From Candidatus Caldilinea saccharophila (GTDB lineage: Bacteria > Chloroflexota > Anaerolineae > Caldilineales > Caldilineaceae): DNA of 21,749 nucleotides. The position numbers and the translations under genes are program-made. The DNA lies in NCBI GenBank assembly GCA_016710365.1, contig JADJVW010000047.1, positions 1 to 21,749 on the forward strand, given 5' to 3'. Of this stretch, positions 7,495 through 15,181 are shown in pieces; position 1 is the stretch's first letter, and every line of letters begins with the position of its first letter. A model generated the notes under the pieces. It saw nothing but the letters and a program-made list of their open reading frames with translations. It made no database searches and had not been told where the DNA came from.

Positions 7495-8748
7495 TCAATT
7501 GCCGAGCAGATTCTTGTGGATCACGCCGCCCTGCATGACAAGCTTGAGTCGCGCCGCGTCCTGCAAGATCGTCACATCGTGCAGCGGGTCGCCGTCGATC
7601 AGCAGCAGGTCGGCCAGCATGTCTGGCCGCAGCACGCCGACCTGATCGCCCAGCCCCATGCATTCGGCCCCGCGCCGCGTCGCCGCGACGATGGCCTGCA
7701 TCGGCGTCATGCCCGCCGCCACCATGTAGGCCAGCTCCACCGCGTTCTCGCCGCGGCCAAAGCTGCCCAGGTCGGTGCCCAGGGCGATGCGAATGCCGGA
7801 TGCCAGCACCTTGGGAAAGCTCTCGGCCTGGGCTTCCATCAGGATACGCGCCTTGCGCGGCATGTACGCCGGCGCCGGGCAAGGATCCAGCTCGCCCAGC
7901 GCCGCGATCTTGCGCAGCACCGTAAAAGTTGGCACCAGCCAGGTCTTCTGGCGCACCATCTGCTCGATCAGCGCATCGTCGAGCGCGGCGCCATGCTCGA
8001 TGCTGTCCACGCCCGCATCCAGGCAGACCTTGACGCCATCGCCGCCATAAGCGTGGCTCATGACCGGCTTGCCGGCCGCGTGCGCGGTGTCGACGATGGC
8101 GCGCACCTCTTCGAGCGAAAATTGGCGCAGCAGCGGGCCGCCGGTCGGGGTGCCCACGCCGCCCGTCGTGGCGATCTTGATCCAGTCGGCGCCGGCGCGC
8201 ACCATCTCGCGCACCTTGTGGCGGCAGGCGTCCACACCGTCGCACACGCCGTCGGGGATGCCCTGTAGTTTGGGATAGGTCGAGTCGACGCCGGCCGGTT
8301 CGGTGTGGTCGTTGTGGCCGCCAAACTGGCAGATGATGTTGACGCTGATCTTGAGGCGTGGACCGGGGATCAGCCCTTGCTCGACCGCCATCTTCATGCC
8401 CAGGTCGACGCCCGACGCGTCGCGCACGCTCGTGAAGCCGGCGTGCAGTGTCTGCCGGAACGACTGCGCGGTCAGGAAGACGGCCAGGCTCGGCGGGATC
8501 GCCGCACGCGCCACCATGCCGCCGGGCAGGTTGGCGAGGTGGTCGTGACAGTCGATCAGCCCCGGCATCAATGTCATGCCGGCCGCGTCGATTCCCTGCG
8601 CGTCCGCCGGTCGCGGCAACTGTGTCTGCGGCGCCACCGCGACGATGCGCTCACCCTCGACGAGCAGCGCGTGCGGCGTCTCCGGCGCCGGCGCGCCACT
8701 GCCGTCGATCAGGCGCGCATTGTGGAAGTAGATCAGGCCGTTGTTCAT
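7495..8748 (-). CDS. Metal-dependent amidohydrolase (Xaa-Pro dipeptidase/arginine carboxypeptidase-like)
   Basis: This 417-aa protein is an amidohydrolase-superfamily TIM barrel flanked by the small beta domain. Metal-site motifs appear in order: DCHDHL (HxH, strand 1), WIKIATTGG (the lysine that may be carboxylated), SHAYGGDG, SIEHG, and GTDLGS with the catalytic Asp. The arrangement fits the branch that contains Xaa-Pro and Xaa-Arg/Lys dipeptidases, so cleavage of a dipeptide or N-acyl amino acid is plausible but not shown. The start ATG 8748 overlaps the stop codon of the SDR gene as ATGA, with AAGGGATGA upstream; the frame stays open further upstream, but only as a shadow of the SDR. Its stop is followed by the repeat fragments E4b and E4. 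Substrate confidence is low and family confidence high. Confidence 0.92.
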   Translation of the reverse strand: MNNGLIYFHNARLIDGSGAPAPETPHALLVEGERIVAVAPQTQLPRPADAQGIDAAGMTLMPGLIDCHDHLANLPGGMVARAAIPPSLAVFLTAQSFRQTLHAGFTSVRDASGVDLGMKMAVEQGLIPGPRLKISVNIICQFGGHNDHTEPAGVDSTYPKLQGIPDGVCDGVDACRHKVREMVRAGADWIKIATTGGVGTPTGGPLLRQFSLEEVRAIVDTAHAAGKPVMSHAYGGDGVKVCLDAGVDSIEHGAALDDALIEQMVRQKTWLVPTFTVLRKIAALGELDPCPAPAYMPRKARILMEAQAESFPKVLASGIRIALGTDLGSFGRGENAVELAYMVAAGMTPMQAIVAATRRGAECMGLGDQVGVLRPDMLADLLLIDGDPLHDVTILQDAARLKLVMQGGVIHKNLLGN

Positions 8749-9584
8749 GGCGTCATCCCTTGCGCGCCGGCATGGCCGCCCAGCAGCGTAAAATCGTGGT
8801 TGCCTTGGAACGAATAGTGGCCGGCCATCAGCCCGCCATCGACCAGATAAAGCTGACCGGTGATCCAGCGCGCGGCGTCGGAGCAGAGAAAGAGCACCAT
8901 CTCGGCGATATCTGTGGTCTCGCCCATGTGGCCCAGCGGCACCTCCTGCAGGTAGCGCGTCTTGTAGGCGGTGGAGATATTCTCTTCGGCGCGCTGCGAC
9001 GGCACGTCGATCAGGCCGGGCGCGACCGCGTTGACGGTGACGCCATAGGCCGCCAGTTCCATCGCCGCCACCTTGGTCAGCATGGTCAGCCCGCCCTTGG
9101 CTGCGCAGTGCGCGCCGCCCTTGACGCGCCCCATCATCGCCGAGACCGAGGAGATATTGACGATCTTGCCGCCGGGCTGGCCGCTCGCCGCCCGCGCCAT
9201 CAGATGGCGGCCCACATGTTTGATCGTGAGAAAGGGGCCGGTCAACTGCACGTCGAGCTGCCGCTGCCACGCGTCCAACTCCAGATCGACCAGGAGTTTG
9301 TGCACCACCACGCCGGCGGTGTTGATGAGGATGTCGATGCGGCCAAACTCGGCAAGCACCGTGGCGGTCATGGCTGCGACCTGCTCCTCATTGCCGACAT
9401 CGGTCGGCGCCGAGAACGCACGTCCTCCGGCCGCCTCGATTTCGGTGACGGCGCGCGCACCGGCCGCCGCGCTGATGTCGGCAATCACGACCTGTGCGCC
9501 CTCGGCCGCAAAGGCGTGGGCGATGCCCAACCCGATGCCGTTGCCGGCGCCGGTGATAATGGCTACTTTGTCTGTGAAACGCAT
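8745..9584 (-). CDS. Short-chain dehydrogenase/reductase with atypical active site
   Basis: A classical SDR fold of 279 aa. TGAGNGIG (residues 11-18) binds the cofactor, and the acidic residue after strand 2 (VIADIS) suggests NAD preference. NTAG (88-91) replaces NNAG. NISS (143-146) holds the catalytic serine, and VNAVAPG follows. The YxxxK motif reads HCAAK (159-163): the lysine is kept but the tyrosine position is histidine. The Ser-to-position-159 spacing is 13, as expected, so substitution is possible. Loss of a Tyr codon from an HYCAAK sequence would also give this. The C-terminus is about 25 residues longer than usual. It is coupled by ATGA to the amidohydrolase downstream. It probably oxidises or reduces a hydroxy intermediate, if active at all. 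Confidence 0.88.
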   Translation of the reverse strand: MRFTDKVAIITGAGNGIGLGIAHAFAAEGAQVVIADISAAAGARAVTEIEAAGGRAFSAPTDVGNEEQVAAMTATVLAEFGRIDILINTAGVVVHKLLVDLELDAWQRQLDVQLTGPFLTIKHVGRHLMARAASGQPGGKIVNISSVSAMMGRVKGGAHCAAKGGLTMLTKVAAMELAAYGVTVNAVAPGLIDVPSQRAEENISTAYKTRYLQEVPLGHMGETTDIAEMVLFLCSDAARWITGQLYLVDGGLMAGHYSFQGNHDFTLLGGHAGAQGMTP

Positions 9585-9642
9585 AAACCCTCGCCAATCA
9601 AATAGAAATTATTCAGATCAACTGAGCGGACTTGCCGCGATG

Positions 9643-10818
9643 CTACACGCGGCTAATGACTGCGTTGCGTGCGCCTGCCGCACCGTACGGATCGACGAGC
9701 CGCTTGCCGCCCGCCGCCACCAACTCGCCGCCGATGTAGACCTGCTCCACCCGGCTTTGCACCTTCAGCGGGTGATCAGAGAAAATCGAGAAATCCGCAT
9801 CCTTGCCCGGCGTGATGCTGCCCACCCGGTCGGCCACGCCGATGATCTCGGCGCCGTTGATGGTCAACATCTGCATGACTTCAGCGGGAGTCAAGTCGGT
9901 GTAACGCACGAGCACAGCGCCGAAAAGCCGCAGTTGCGTGATGTTGCGGTCGGGGTGGTCGGTCTGCAACGAGACCTTGACGCCCGCCCGCTGCAGGATC
10001 GCGGGGACATGAGGGCCACGATGGGGGAACATCTTGTGGCGGCGCAGCCCCGGCCCGGGGCCATAGACGACAGGAATGTTGCGCCGCGCCAATTCGTCGG
10101 CAATGAAGTGAGCTTCAAAGCCGTGTTCAACGGTGAAGAGAAAGCCGAACTCATCTTGCAGGCGTAGGATAGCCTGAATTTCCACAGGTGTAAAGGAGTG
10201 AATGCGGATCGGGATCTCACGGCGCAGCACCCTGGCCAGCAGCTCCTGCCCTGCATCCACCGGAATTTCGTCACGCGTCCGACGCGCCATATAGTTCTGC
10301 GTCTCACTCAACGCGGTGCGCACGATGCCGGCGACCCCCATCAGGCTGACAGGATAGGGGATGTCGTGCGAAGGCCGGTTGGTTCCCTTGCGCCAGGCCA
10401 TCTTCATCCCCGCCGGGTCGCGCAGGATGCGTGCGCGCAGGTCAGGGCCGGCAGTCTTCATCGCGATGCTGGCGCCGCAGATCACGTTGGCGCTGCCCGG
10501 GGTGATGATGACCGTAGTCACGCCGGCATTGAGCGCGTCTTCAAAACCGGGGCTGCCCAAATCGATAGAATCCAGAATTTGCACCTGCGGGGTGAACGGG
10601 CTGGTGGTCTCGCTAAAGTCACTGAGACCGATGTGCGTGTGTGCGTCGATCAAGCCAGGCACGACGTATTTGCCCGCGGCATCGATCACCTCAGCGCCGG
10701 GCGGAATATCCACGTCCCGCCCAACGGCTTGAAAACGCCCCTGTTCGACCAGGACAACGCCTTGCTCCATGTCACCCGCGGTAATTGTCAGCACCCGTCC
10801 ACCGATAATAGCTTTCAT
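9643..10818 (-). CDS. Amidohydrolase, imidazolonepropionase-like branch (first of tandem pair by coordinate)
   Basis: An intact 391-aa amidohydrolase. The N-terminal beta domain leads to GLIDAHTHIG (HxH metal site). Then come the motif LRDPAGMKMA, RIHSFTPVEI (one His), TVEHGFEAH (His) and QTDHPDR (catalytic Asp). The C-terminal PGKDADFSIF is typical of the superfamily. Its overall order matches the next gene, sharing LRDPAGMK, TDHP and GVADRVGS, so the two are tandem paralogues. The two differ at the third motif, where this one has IHSF and the neighbour IHAH. The start ATG 10818 overlaps the neighbour's stop as ATGA with GGGAG seven nt upstream. Family members hydrolyse cyclic amides or small amide bonds. 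No substrate can be named. Confidence 0.92.
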   Translation of the reverse strand: MKAIIGGRVLTITAGDMEQGVVLVEQGRFQAVGRDVDIPPGAEVIDAAGKYVVPGLIDAHTHIGLSDFSETTSPFTPQVQILDSIDLGSPGFEDALNAGVTTVIITPGSANVICGASIAMKTAGPDLRARILRDPAGMKMAWRKGTNRPSHDIPYPVSLMGVAGIVRTALSETQNYMARRTRDEIPVDAGQELLARVLRREIPIRIHSFTPVEIQAILRLQDEFGFLFTVEHGFEAHFIADELARRNIPVVYGPGPGLRRHKMFPHRGPHVPAILQRAGVKVSLQTDHPDRNITQLRLFGAVLVRYTDLTPAEVMQMLTINGAEIIGVADRVGSITPGKDADFSIFSDHPLKVQSRVEQVYIGGELVAAGGKRLVDPYGAAGARNAVISRV

Positions 10819-12001
10819 GAGTTGCTCCCTGCCTGCACATCGAGACGGTTGACGACGACCTGTCCATCAGCCAGCACCAGCCGAATGCGCGTCATGGCTT
10901 CCAGCGGGTCGCCGTCATGGATCACCAGGTCGGCGTCCTTCCCCACTTCCAGCGAGCCAACGCGGTCGGCCACGCCCAGGATTTGCGCCGGGTTGATGGT
11001 GATGGCGCGCAGCGCTTCGTCATGCGGCAGCCCTTCACGCACCGCTTCCCCGGCCACGAGCGGCAGAAATTGGATGGGGTCGGTCGGGTGGTCGGTCATC
11101 AACGCGATCTTGACGCCGGCCGCGGCCAGAATCGCTGGCGTGCGTCCGGTGGCATTGCGTAGTTCAGGGCTTGTCTCGCGCGCCACACTGGTAGGGCCGA
11201 CCACACAGGGCGCGTTGTGCGCGGCCAACGTCTCCGCCACCAGATGCCCTTCCGTGGCATGATGAATGACAAGATCGAGGTCATACTCGTCGGCGAGACG
11301 CAGCGCGGTCAGAATATCGTCTGCCTGATGGGCGTGGATGTGAACGGGCAGCGCACGCGCCAGCACCTGGGCCAGGGCGGACAGCCTGGCGTCCTGCGCG
11401 CCAGGCTGCGGCTGGCGCACCCGGTAGCGCCGCGCCTCATCGAGCACGCCGCGCAGCAGCGCGGTGATCCCCATGCGGCTGTTCGGCCCGATGTTGCGGC
11501 CGTTCAGAAAAGCCGCAACATCGGCGCCCAGCGCCAGTTTCATGCCGGCGGGGTCACGCAACACTTCACGGCGCGCACGTCGCCGCGCGCTTTCATCACC
11601 ACCGCCTGACCCGCCACCGGGCTGATGTTCTGTGCGCCGATCATGAGCTTCCCCGGCAGGATCATCAGCGTCGTGACGCCGCCCTCCAACGCATCGTCAA
11701 AGGCGACGTCGTTGAGGTTGATGGCGTCGATGGCGCGCAGGTGGGCATTGACCACACTCGTGCTCTCGTTGGCGTCCGCCTCGCCGGCCAGCTCCTGCCA
11801 GCCCATCCCCATGTGTGTATGCGCGTCGATAAAGCCCGGCGTGACGCACAGGCCACGGGCATCAATTCGCGTGGCATCAGCAGGGATTGCCAGGTTCTCG
11901 CCCACGGCGACGATCTTGCCGTCCGCGACGAGCACCGTCGCATGGCGCAGGTCTCCGCGCGGGCCACAGGTGCGAAGGTCTGCATTGATAATTGCTAACA
12001 T
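10815..12001 (-). CDS. Amidohydrolase, paralogue of the downstream gene (frameshifted)
   Basis: Two frames join into one 395-aa amidohydrolase. The first part contains GFIDAHTHMG (HxH). It breaks down at about 11562-11569, where aagtg needs one extra G to read K-VLRDPAGMKLALG. The second frame continues with HIHAHQADDI, VIHHATEGH, LMTDHPTD and VGKDADLVI, so all metal-binding motifs are present. ATG 12001 has GAGG seven nt upstream and follows palindrome E5. The product would be the paralogue of 9643-10818 and is coupled to it by an ATGA overlap, so both are probably made together, possibly as a hetero-oligomer or for related substrates. Apart from the single-base break there is no damage. Confidence 0.87.
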
Positions 12002-12033
12002 TGTCGAGCCTCATCTCATTTGCTACGAGTAAA

Positions 12034-12167
12034 AGCTGTTTGGAAAGCCCAACACGAAGTCACTAAGGGCACAAAGGAGCACGAAAATAACCACAGTAGT
12101 TCATGTTGTGTAGTTCTTTGCGCCGCTTTGTGTACTTGGCGGCTTCGTGGTGACTTCTTCAACAGCT
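12034..12167. repeat. Intergenic palindromic element E5 (CACGAAG-type, full-length copy)
   Basis: The element is bounded by agctgtttggaaag on the left and cttcttcaacagct on the right, which are imperfect inverted ends. The left arm repeats a CACNAAG unit at 8-10 nt steps (cacgaagt, cactaaggg, cacaaaggag, cacgaa). The right arm carries the complement. It aligns end to end with the reverse complement of E3 (5119-5253), including loop sequence, at nearly the same length (134 versus 135 bp). It begins 19 nt after the stop codon of the oxidoreductase at 12187. Confidence 0.85.
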
Positions 12168-12186
12168 CCCTAGACATTCGCACCGA

Positions 12187-13179
12187 TCAACAGGCTGGGA
12201 CGGCCACGGGCTGACCCTGCGCTCGCGCCGAGCGGTAGAGCGCCTCGATCACGGCCATGTTGCAGGCCGCTTCACGCGCATCATAGCGCGGCGGCTGACC
12301 GGTGCGCACACAGTCGGCGAAGTGTTCCACCATCAGACGATACTCGTCGACGCCGGCAATTACCTGCTCGCTGACTTCACTGTAGCTTTTGCGCACCTGT
12401 ACGATCGTGTCGCCGGCGCCGGGCAGATAGGCGCGTGGCAATTCCAGGGTGGCTTCCGTGCCCGCAGCCAGCAAGGTTTCACGCCGCGCCAGCGTGAGCG
12501 CGCAGTCGAACTGGCCGGTCAGACCACCGTCGAAACGCAACAGTCCGGCCATCCGTTCGTCCACGCCGTTGGCGTGCCACACAGCGTGCGCCTGCACTTC
12601 GACCGGTTCACGGCCGGCAAAGGTGCGCAGGGCGTTGACGCAGTAGCAGCCGACATCCATCAGCGCGCCGCCGCCCAGCTCCGCCTGCAGCCGGATGTTG
12701 GCCGGGTTGGTCAGGCGGAAGGTGAAGGCGGCATGCATGTGCTGCACGTCGCCAAGCGCTCCGCTACTCACGATCTCTTGGGCGGTTGTGATCTGCGGAT
12801 GAAAGCGATACATGAAGGCTTCCATCAACGTGACGCCCGCAGCTTCGGCCGCCGCGGCCATTTCCAGACACTGCGCGGCGCTCATGGCCAGCGGCTTCTC
12901 GCACAGCACATGTTTGCCCGCGGCCACGGCGTTCAGCGTCCATGCGTGGTGCAGGCTGTTGGGCAGGGCGATATAAATGGCGTCGATCTGCGGGTCGTCG
13001 AGCAGCGCGGCATAGCTGCCATAGGCGCGCGGGATGGCGAGGGGGCGGGCGAAGGCATCCGCACGGTCGCGGTCGCGGCTGGCGACCGCCACGACTTCGC
13101 CATTCGTGGATGCCTGAATCGCCGGGATGACGGCGGCACGCGCAATATTGGCGGTGGAAAGAATCCCCCAGCGTAGCAT
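12187..13179 (-). CDS. Gfo/Idh/MocA oxidoreductase, dihydrodiol/xylose dehydrogenase-like branch
   Basis: An intact 330-aa member of the Gfo/Idh/MocA family. It opens with RWGILSTANIA, which is the dinucleotide loop of the branch containing D-xylose 1-dehydrogenase and dihydrodiol dehydrogenase. It carries EKP (about residues 94-96) with the catalytic lysine. The branch-specific motif MEAFMYRFHPQ and GGGALMDVGCYCVNALR follow. It is therefore not a close paralogue of the other two family members here. I chose ATG 13179 over the upstream in-frame start at 13215 because GAGGAG lies about 9 nt ahead and because it starts 1 nt after the permease stop codon. It is probably co-transcribed with transport cassette 2 and acts on an imported sugar-like or hydroxylated compound (inference). 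Confidence 0.92.
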   Translation of the reverse strand: MLRWGILSTANIARAAVIPAIQASTNGEVVAVASRDRDRADAFARPLAIPRAYGSYAALLDDPQIDAIYIALPNSLHHAWTLNAVAAGKHVLCEKPLAMSAAQCLEMAAAAEAAGVTLMEAFMYRFHPQITTAQEIVSSGALGDVQHMHAAFTFRLTNPANIRLQAELGGGALMDVGCYCVNALRTFAGREPVEVQAHAVWHANGVDERMAGLLRFDGGLTGQFDCALTLARRETLLAAGTEATLELPRAYLPGAGDTIVQVRKSYSEVSEQVIAGVDEYRLMVEHFADCVRTGQPPRYDAREAACNMAVIEALYRSARAQGQPVAVPAC

Positions 13180-13180
13180 A

Positions 13181-14083
13181 TCAGTGGTCTCCTCGCACGG
13201 TTGGGTCGAGCGCATCGTGCAGCCCTTCGCCCAGAAAATTGATGCAGAGCACGGTGATCAGAATCGCCAGGCCGGGAAAGATCGTCAGCCACGGCTTGGT
13301 GGACATAGTGCTCTGCGAATCCTGCAGCATGTTGCCCCACGTGGGGGTGGGCGGCGAGATGCCCAGCCCCAGGAAGCTGAGCGAGGACTCGATGATGATC
13401 GCAGCGCCGACGCCCAGCGTGGCGCCGACGATGATCGGCCCCATGACGTTGGGGATGATGTGGCGGCCGATGATCGCGGCGTTGCGACAGCCCATCATGC
13501 GCGCGGCCATCACAAAGTCCTGACGTTTCACCGAATGCACCGAGCCGCGCACGATGCGCGCGGTCGCCATCCAACTGAGCAAGCCGATGATCAGAATAAT
13601 GATGACGACGGAAGCTTGCGTGTACGAACCGAGAATGATCAGCAAGGGCAACGATGGAATGGCAATGATGATCTCTGTAAAGCGCATCAGCACATTGTCG
13701 GTGCGTTTGCCGTAGAAGCCGGCCACCGCGCCGACGAGCGCGCCGATGCTGGTGGCGACAAGCGCCGCAAAGATGCCGACCGTCAGCGAGATACGCCCGC
13801 CGTACAGCAATCGCGTAAAGGCGTCGCGTCCCAGATCGTCGGTGCCCATGAGATGCTGCCACGACGGCGGCTGGCGCGTGTTGCGCAGGTCAATGGCGTC
13901 GAACTCATAGGGAGCGAAAAAAGGAGCGCCAAAGCAGAGAATCATCAGGATAATCATAAGGATCCCCGAAACCATGGCCGCCTTATGCCTTCGGAATTTA
14001 TCCCAGATGATCTGAGCCTGGGTGCGCGGCGGGCGCATCTGCGGGATCGCACTCCGCTCAATCTGGACAGTGGATGTCGTCAT
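13181..14083 (-). CDS. ABC transporter permease, DppC/OppC type (cassette 2)
   Basis: A 300-aa inner-membrane permease with the DppC pattern. A long cytoplasmic N-terminus precedes the first helix (about residues 37-57). GTDDLGRDAFTRLLYGG, the EAA-like MAARMMG plus GRHIIPN loop, and SFLGLGISPP follow. It is equivalent in position to 1189-2082 but clearly divergent from it, so the two cassettes are not a recent duplication. The frame extends to a TTG at 14116, overlapping the DppB stop; I prefer ATG 14083. The ribosome site at 14083 is weak (an AGAAG-like stretch), so this start is less certain than the others. It partners the DppB-like protein upstream. Confidence 0.92.
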   Translation of the reverse strand: MTTSTVQIERSAIPQMRPPRTQAQIIWDKFRRHKAAMVSGILMIILMILCFGAPFFAPYEFDAIDLRNTRQPPSWQHLMGTDDLGRDAFTRLLYGGRISLTVGIFAALVATSIGALVGAVAGFYGKRTDNVLMRFTEIIIAIPSLPLLIILGSYTQASVVIIILIIGLLSWMATARIVRGSVHSVKRQDFVMAARMMGCRNAAIIGRHIIPNVMGPIIVGATLGVGAAIIIESSLSFLGLGISPPTPTWGNMLQDSQSTMSTKPWLTIFPGLAILITVLCINFLGEGLHDALDPTVRGDH

Positions 14084-14108
14084 CGTTCTTGTTGCTTCTC
14101 TCTTTGCA

Positions 14109-15062
14109 TCAGTCAAAACTAATCCGCGGGTCCAGCCAGCCGTACATGATGTCGGCCAGCAGATTGAAGACCACCACCAAAATCGATCCCATCATGATGA
14201 TGCCCATCAGCAGCGGATAATCGCGCGCGTACATGCTTTGGATAAAGAGCCGCCCGATGCCGGGCCAGGCAAAGATCGTCTCCGTGATGACGGCGCCCGA
14301 AAAGAGTCCGGCCACATCCAGCGCCATGATCGACACCACCGGAATCGCCGCGTTCTTGAGCGCATGCACCAGCATGACGCGCCGTTCGCGCAAGCCTTTC
14401 GAGCGCGCGGTGCGTACATAATCGGTGTTGATCACCCCCAGAAAGCTGGTGCGCATATAGCGCGACCAGCCGGCAATGTAGAGCAGCGACAACACGGTCG
14501 CCGGCAGAATGAGGTGCTTGATCTGGTCGACCAGTCCCGTATCGCCCACCGTCTCGCGGCCGGAGGAGGGCAACCAGCCAAGCTGAACGGCAAAGACAAG
14601 CTGTAGGATCAGCCCAAACCAGAAGACAGGCATGGCAATGCCCAGAAACGAAAGGCCGGCGCCCAAATAATCCAGCACGCTGTACTTATGAATCGCACTG
14701 TAGACGCCGAGGGGCAGGGCAATCACGGCGGCCAGCAGATAGGCCGACAACATCAGTTGGATCGTGGCCGGCAGCCGCTCCAGGATCATGGTGAGCACCG
14801 GCTGCGCTGAGGTGTAGCTGTAGCCCAGATCCCCGGTCAGCGCGGCGCCCAGCCAACGAAAATATTGCACAAAGATCGGCTGATCCAGTCCCAGCCGGGT
14901 GCGATAGGCTGCCAGGATTTCCGGACTGACAAAGCGTCCGGTCGCCAGCAGGGTCGTCTCCGGGCCGCCGGGTGCAGCCTGGATGATCAGAAAGATGATG
15001 ATGGAAATCCCGATAAAGAGCGGGATCATCTGGACGGTGCGGCGGATGGCGTAACGGCCCAT
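14109..15062 (-). CDS. ABC transporter permease, DppB/OppB type (cassette 2)
   Basis: A 317-aa permease with the family's APGGPE motif near residue 30 (VPGDP-type position). It also has GLDQPIFVQYFRW, GDLGYSYTS, several membrane helices, and an EAA-like loop TDYVRTARSKGL plus HALKNAAIP. The C-terminus LDPRISFD matches the family. ATG 15062 has GGAG nine nt upstream. It forms the channel with 13181-14083 and works with the binding protein at 15182-16842. The hairpin E6 lies in the 119-bp gap before it and may lower its expression relative to the binding protein. Confidence 0.94.
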   Translation of the reverse strand: MGRYAIRRTVQMIPLFIGISIIIFLIIQAAPGGPETTLLATGRFVSPEILAAYRTRLGLDQPIFVQYFRWLGAALTGDLGYSYTSAQPVLTMILERLPATIQLMLSAYLLAAVIALPLGVYSAIHKYSVLDYLGAGLSFLGIAMPVFWFGLILQLVFAVQLGWLPSSGRETVGDTGLVDQIKHLILPATVLSLLYIAGWSRYMRTSFLGVINTDYVRTARSKGLRERRVMLVHALKNAAIPVVSIMALDVAGLFSGAVITETIFAWPGIGRLFIQSMYARDYPLLMGIIMMGSILVVVFNLLADIMYGWLDPRISFD

Positions 15063-15114
15063 GCCAGGAAACTCCGTGAATAAAATGCTTGCAGGCTAAC
15101 GTCTTGAGAAGTTT

Positions 15115-15160
15115 CCCCAAGACACGAAGAACATAAACCCGCGTTCTTCGTGTCTTGGGG
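15115..15160. repeat. Hairpin E6, 18-bp perfect inverted repeat (CTTCGTG-type)
   Basis: The arms ccccaagacacgaagaac (15115-15132) and its exact reverse complement (15143-15160) enclose a 10-nt loop. The arm sequence resembles the CACGAAG units of E3 and E5. It begins 21 nt past the binding-protein stop codon and precedes the permease gene. In the minus-strand transcript the stem is not followed by a U-tract, so it is a stable RNA stem rather than a textbook terminator. It is the most regular palindrome in the window. Confidence 0.85.
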
Positions 15161-15181
15161 CAGTTTGAACTTGTCTGCGCG

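Noticed and set aside
8749..9270. Upstream extension of the amidohydrolase frame
   Set aside because: It lies entirely within the SDR gene in another frame, is Arg-rich and has no domain; the real start is the ATG at 8748 overlapping the SDR stop.
14084..14116. TTG start at 14116 for the cassette 2 DppC-like gene
   Set aside because: It would overlap the DppB stop by few bases and add 11 residues that look unconserved; the ATG at 14083 is more usual, though its ribosome site is weak.
15115..15160. Intrinsic terminator at E6
   Set aside because: The stem is strong, but no run of U follows in the transcript direction.
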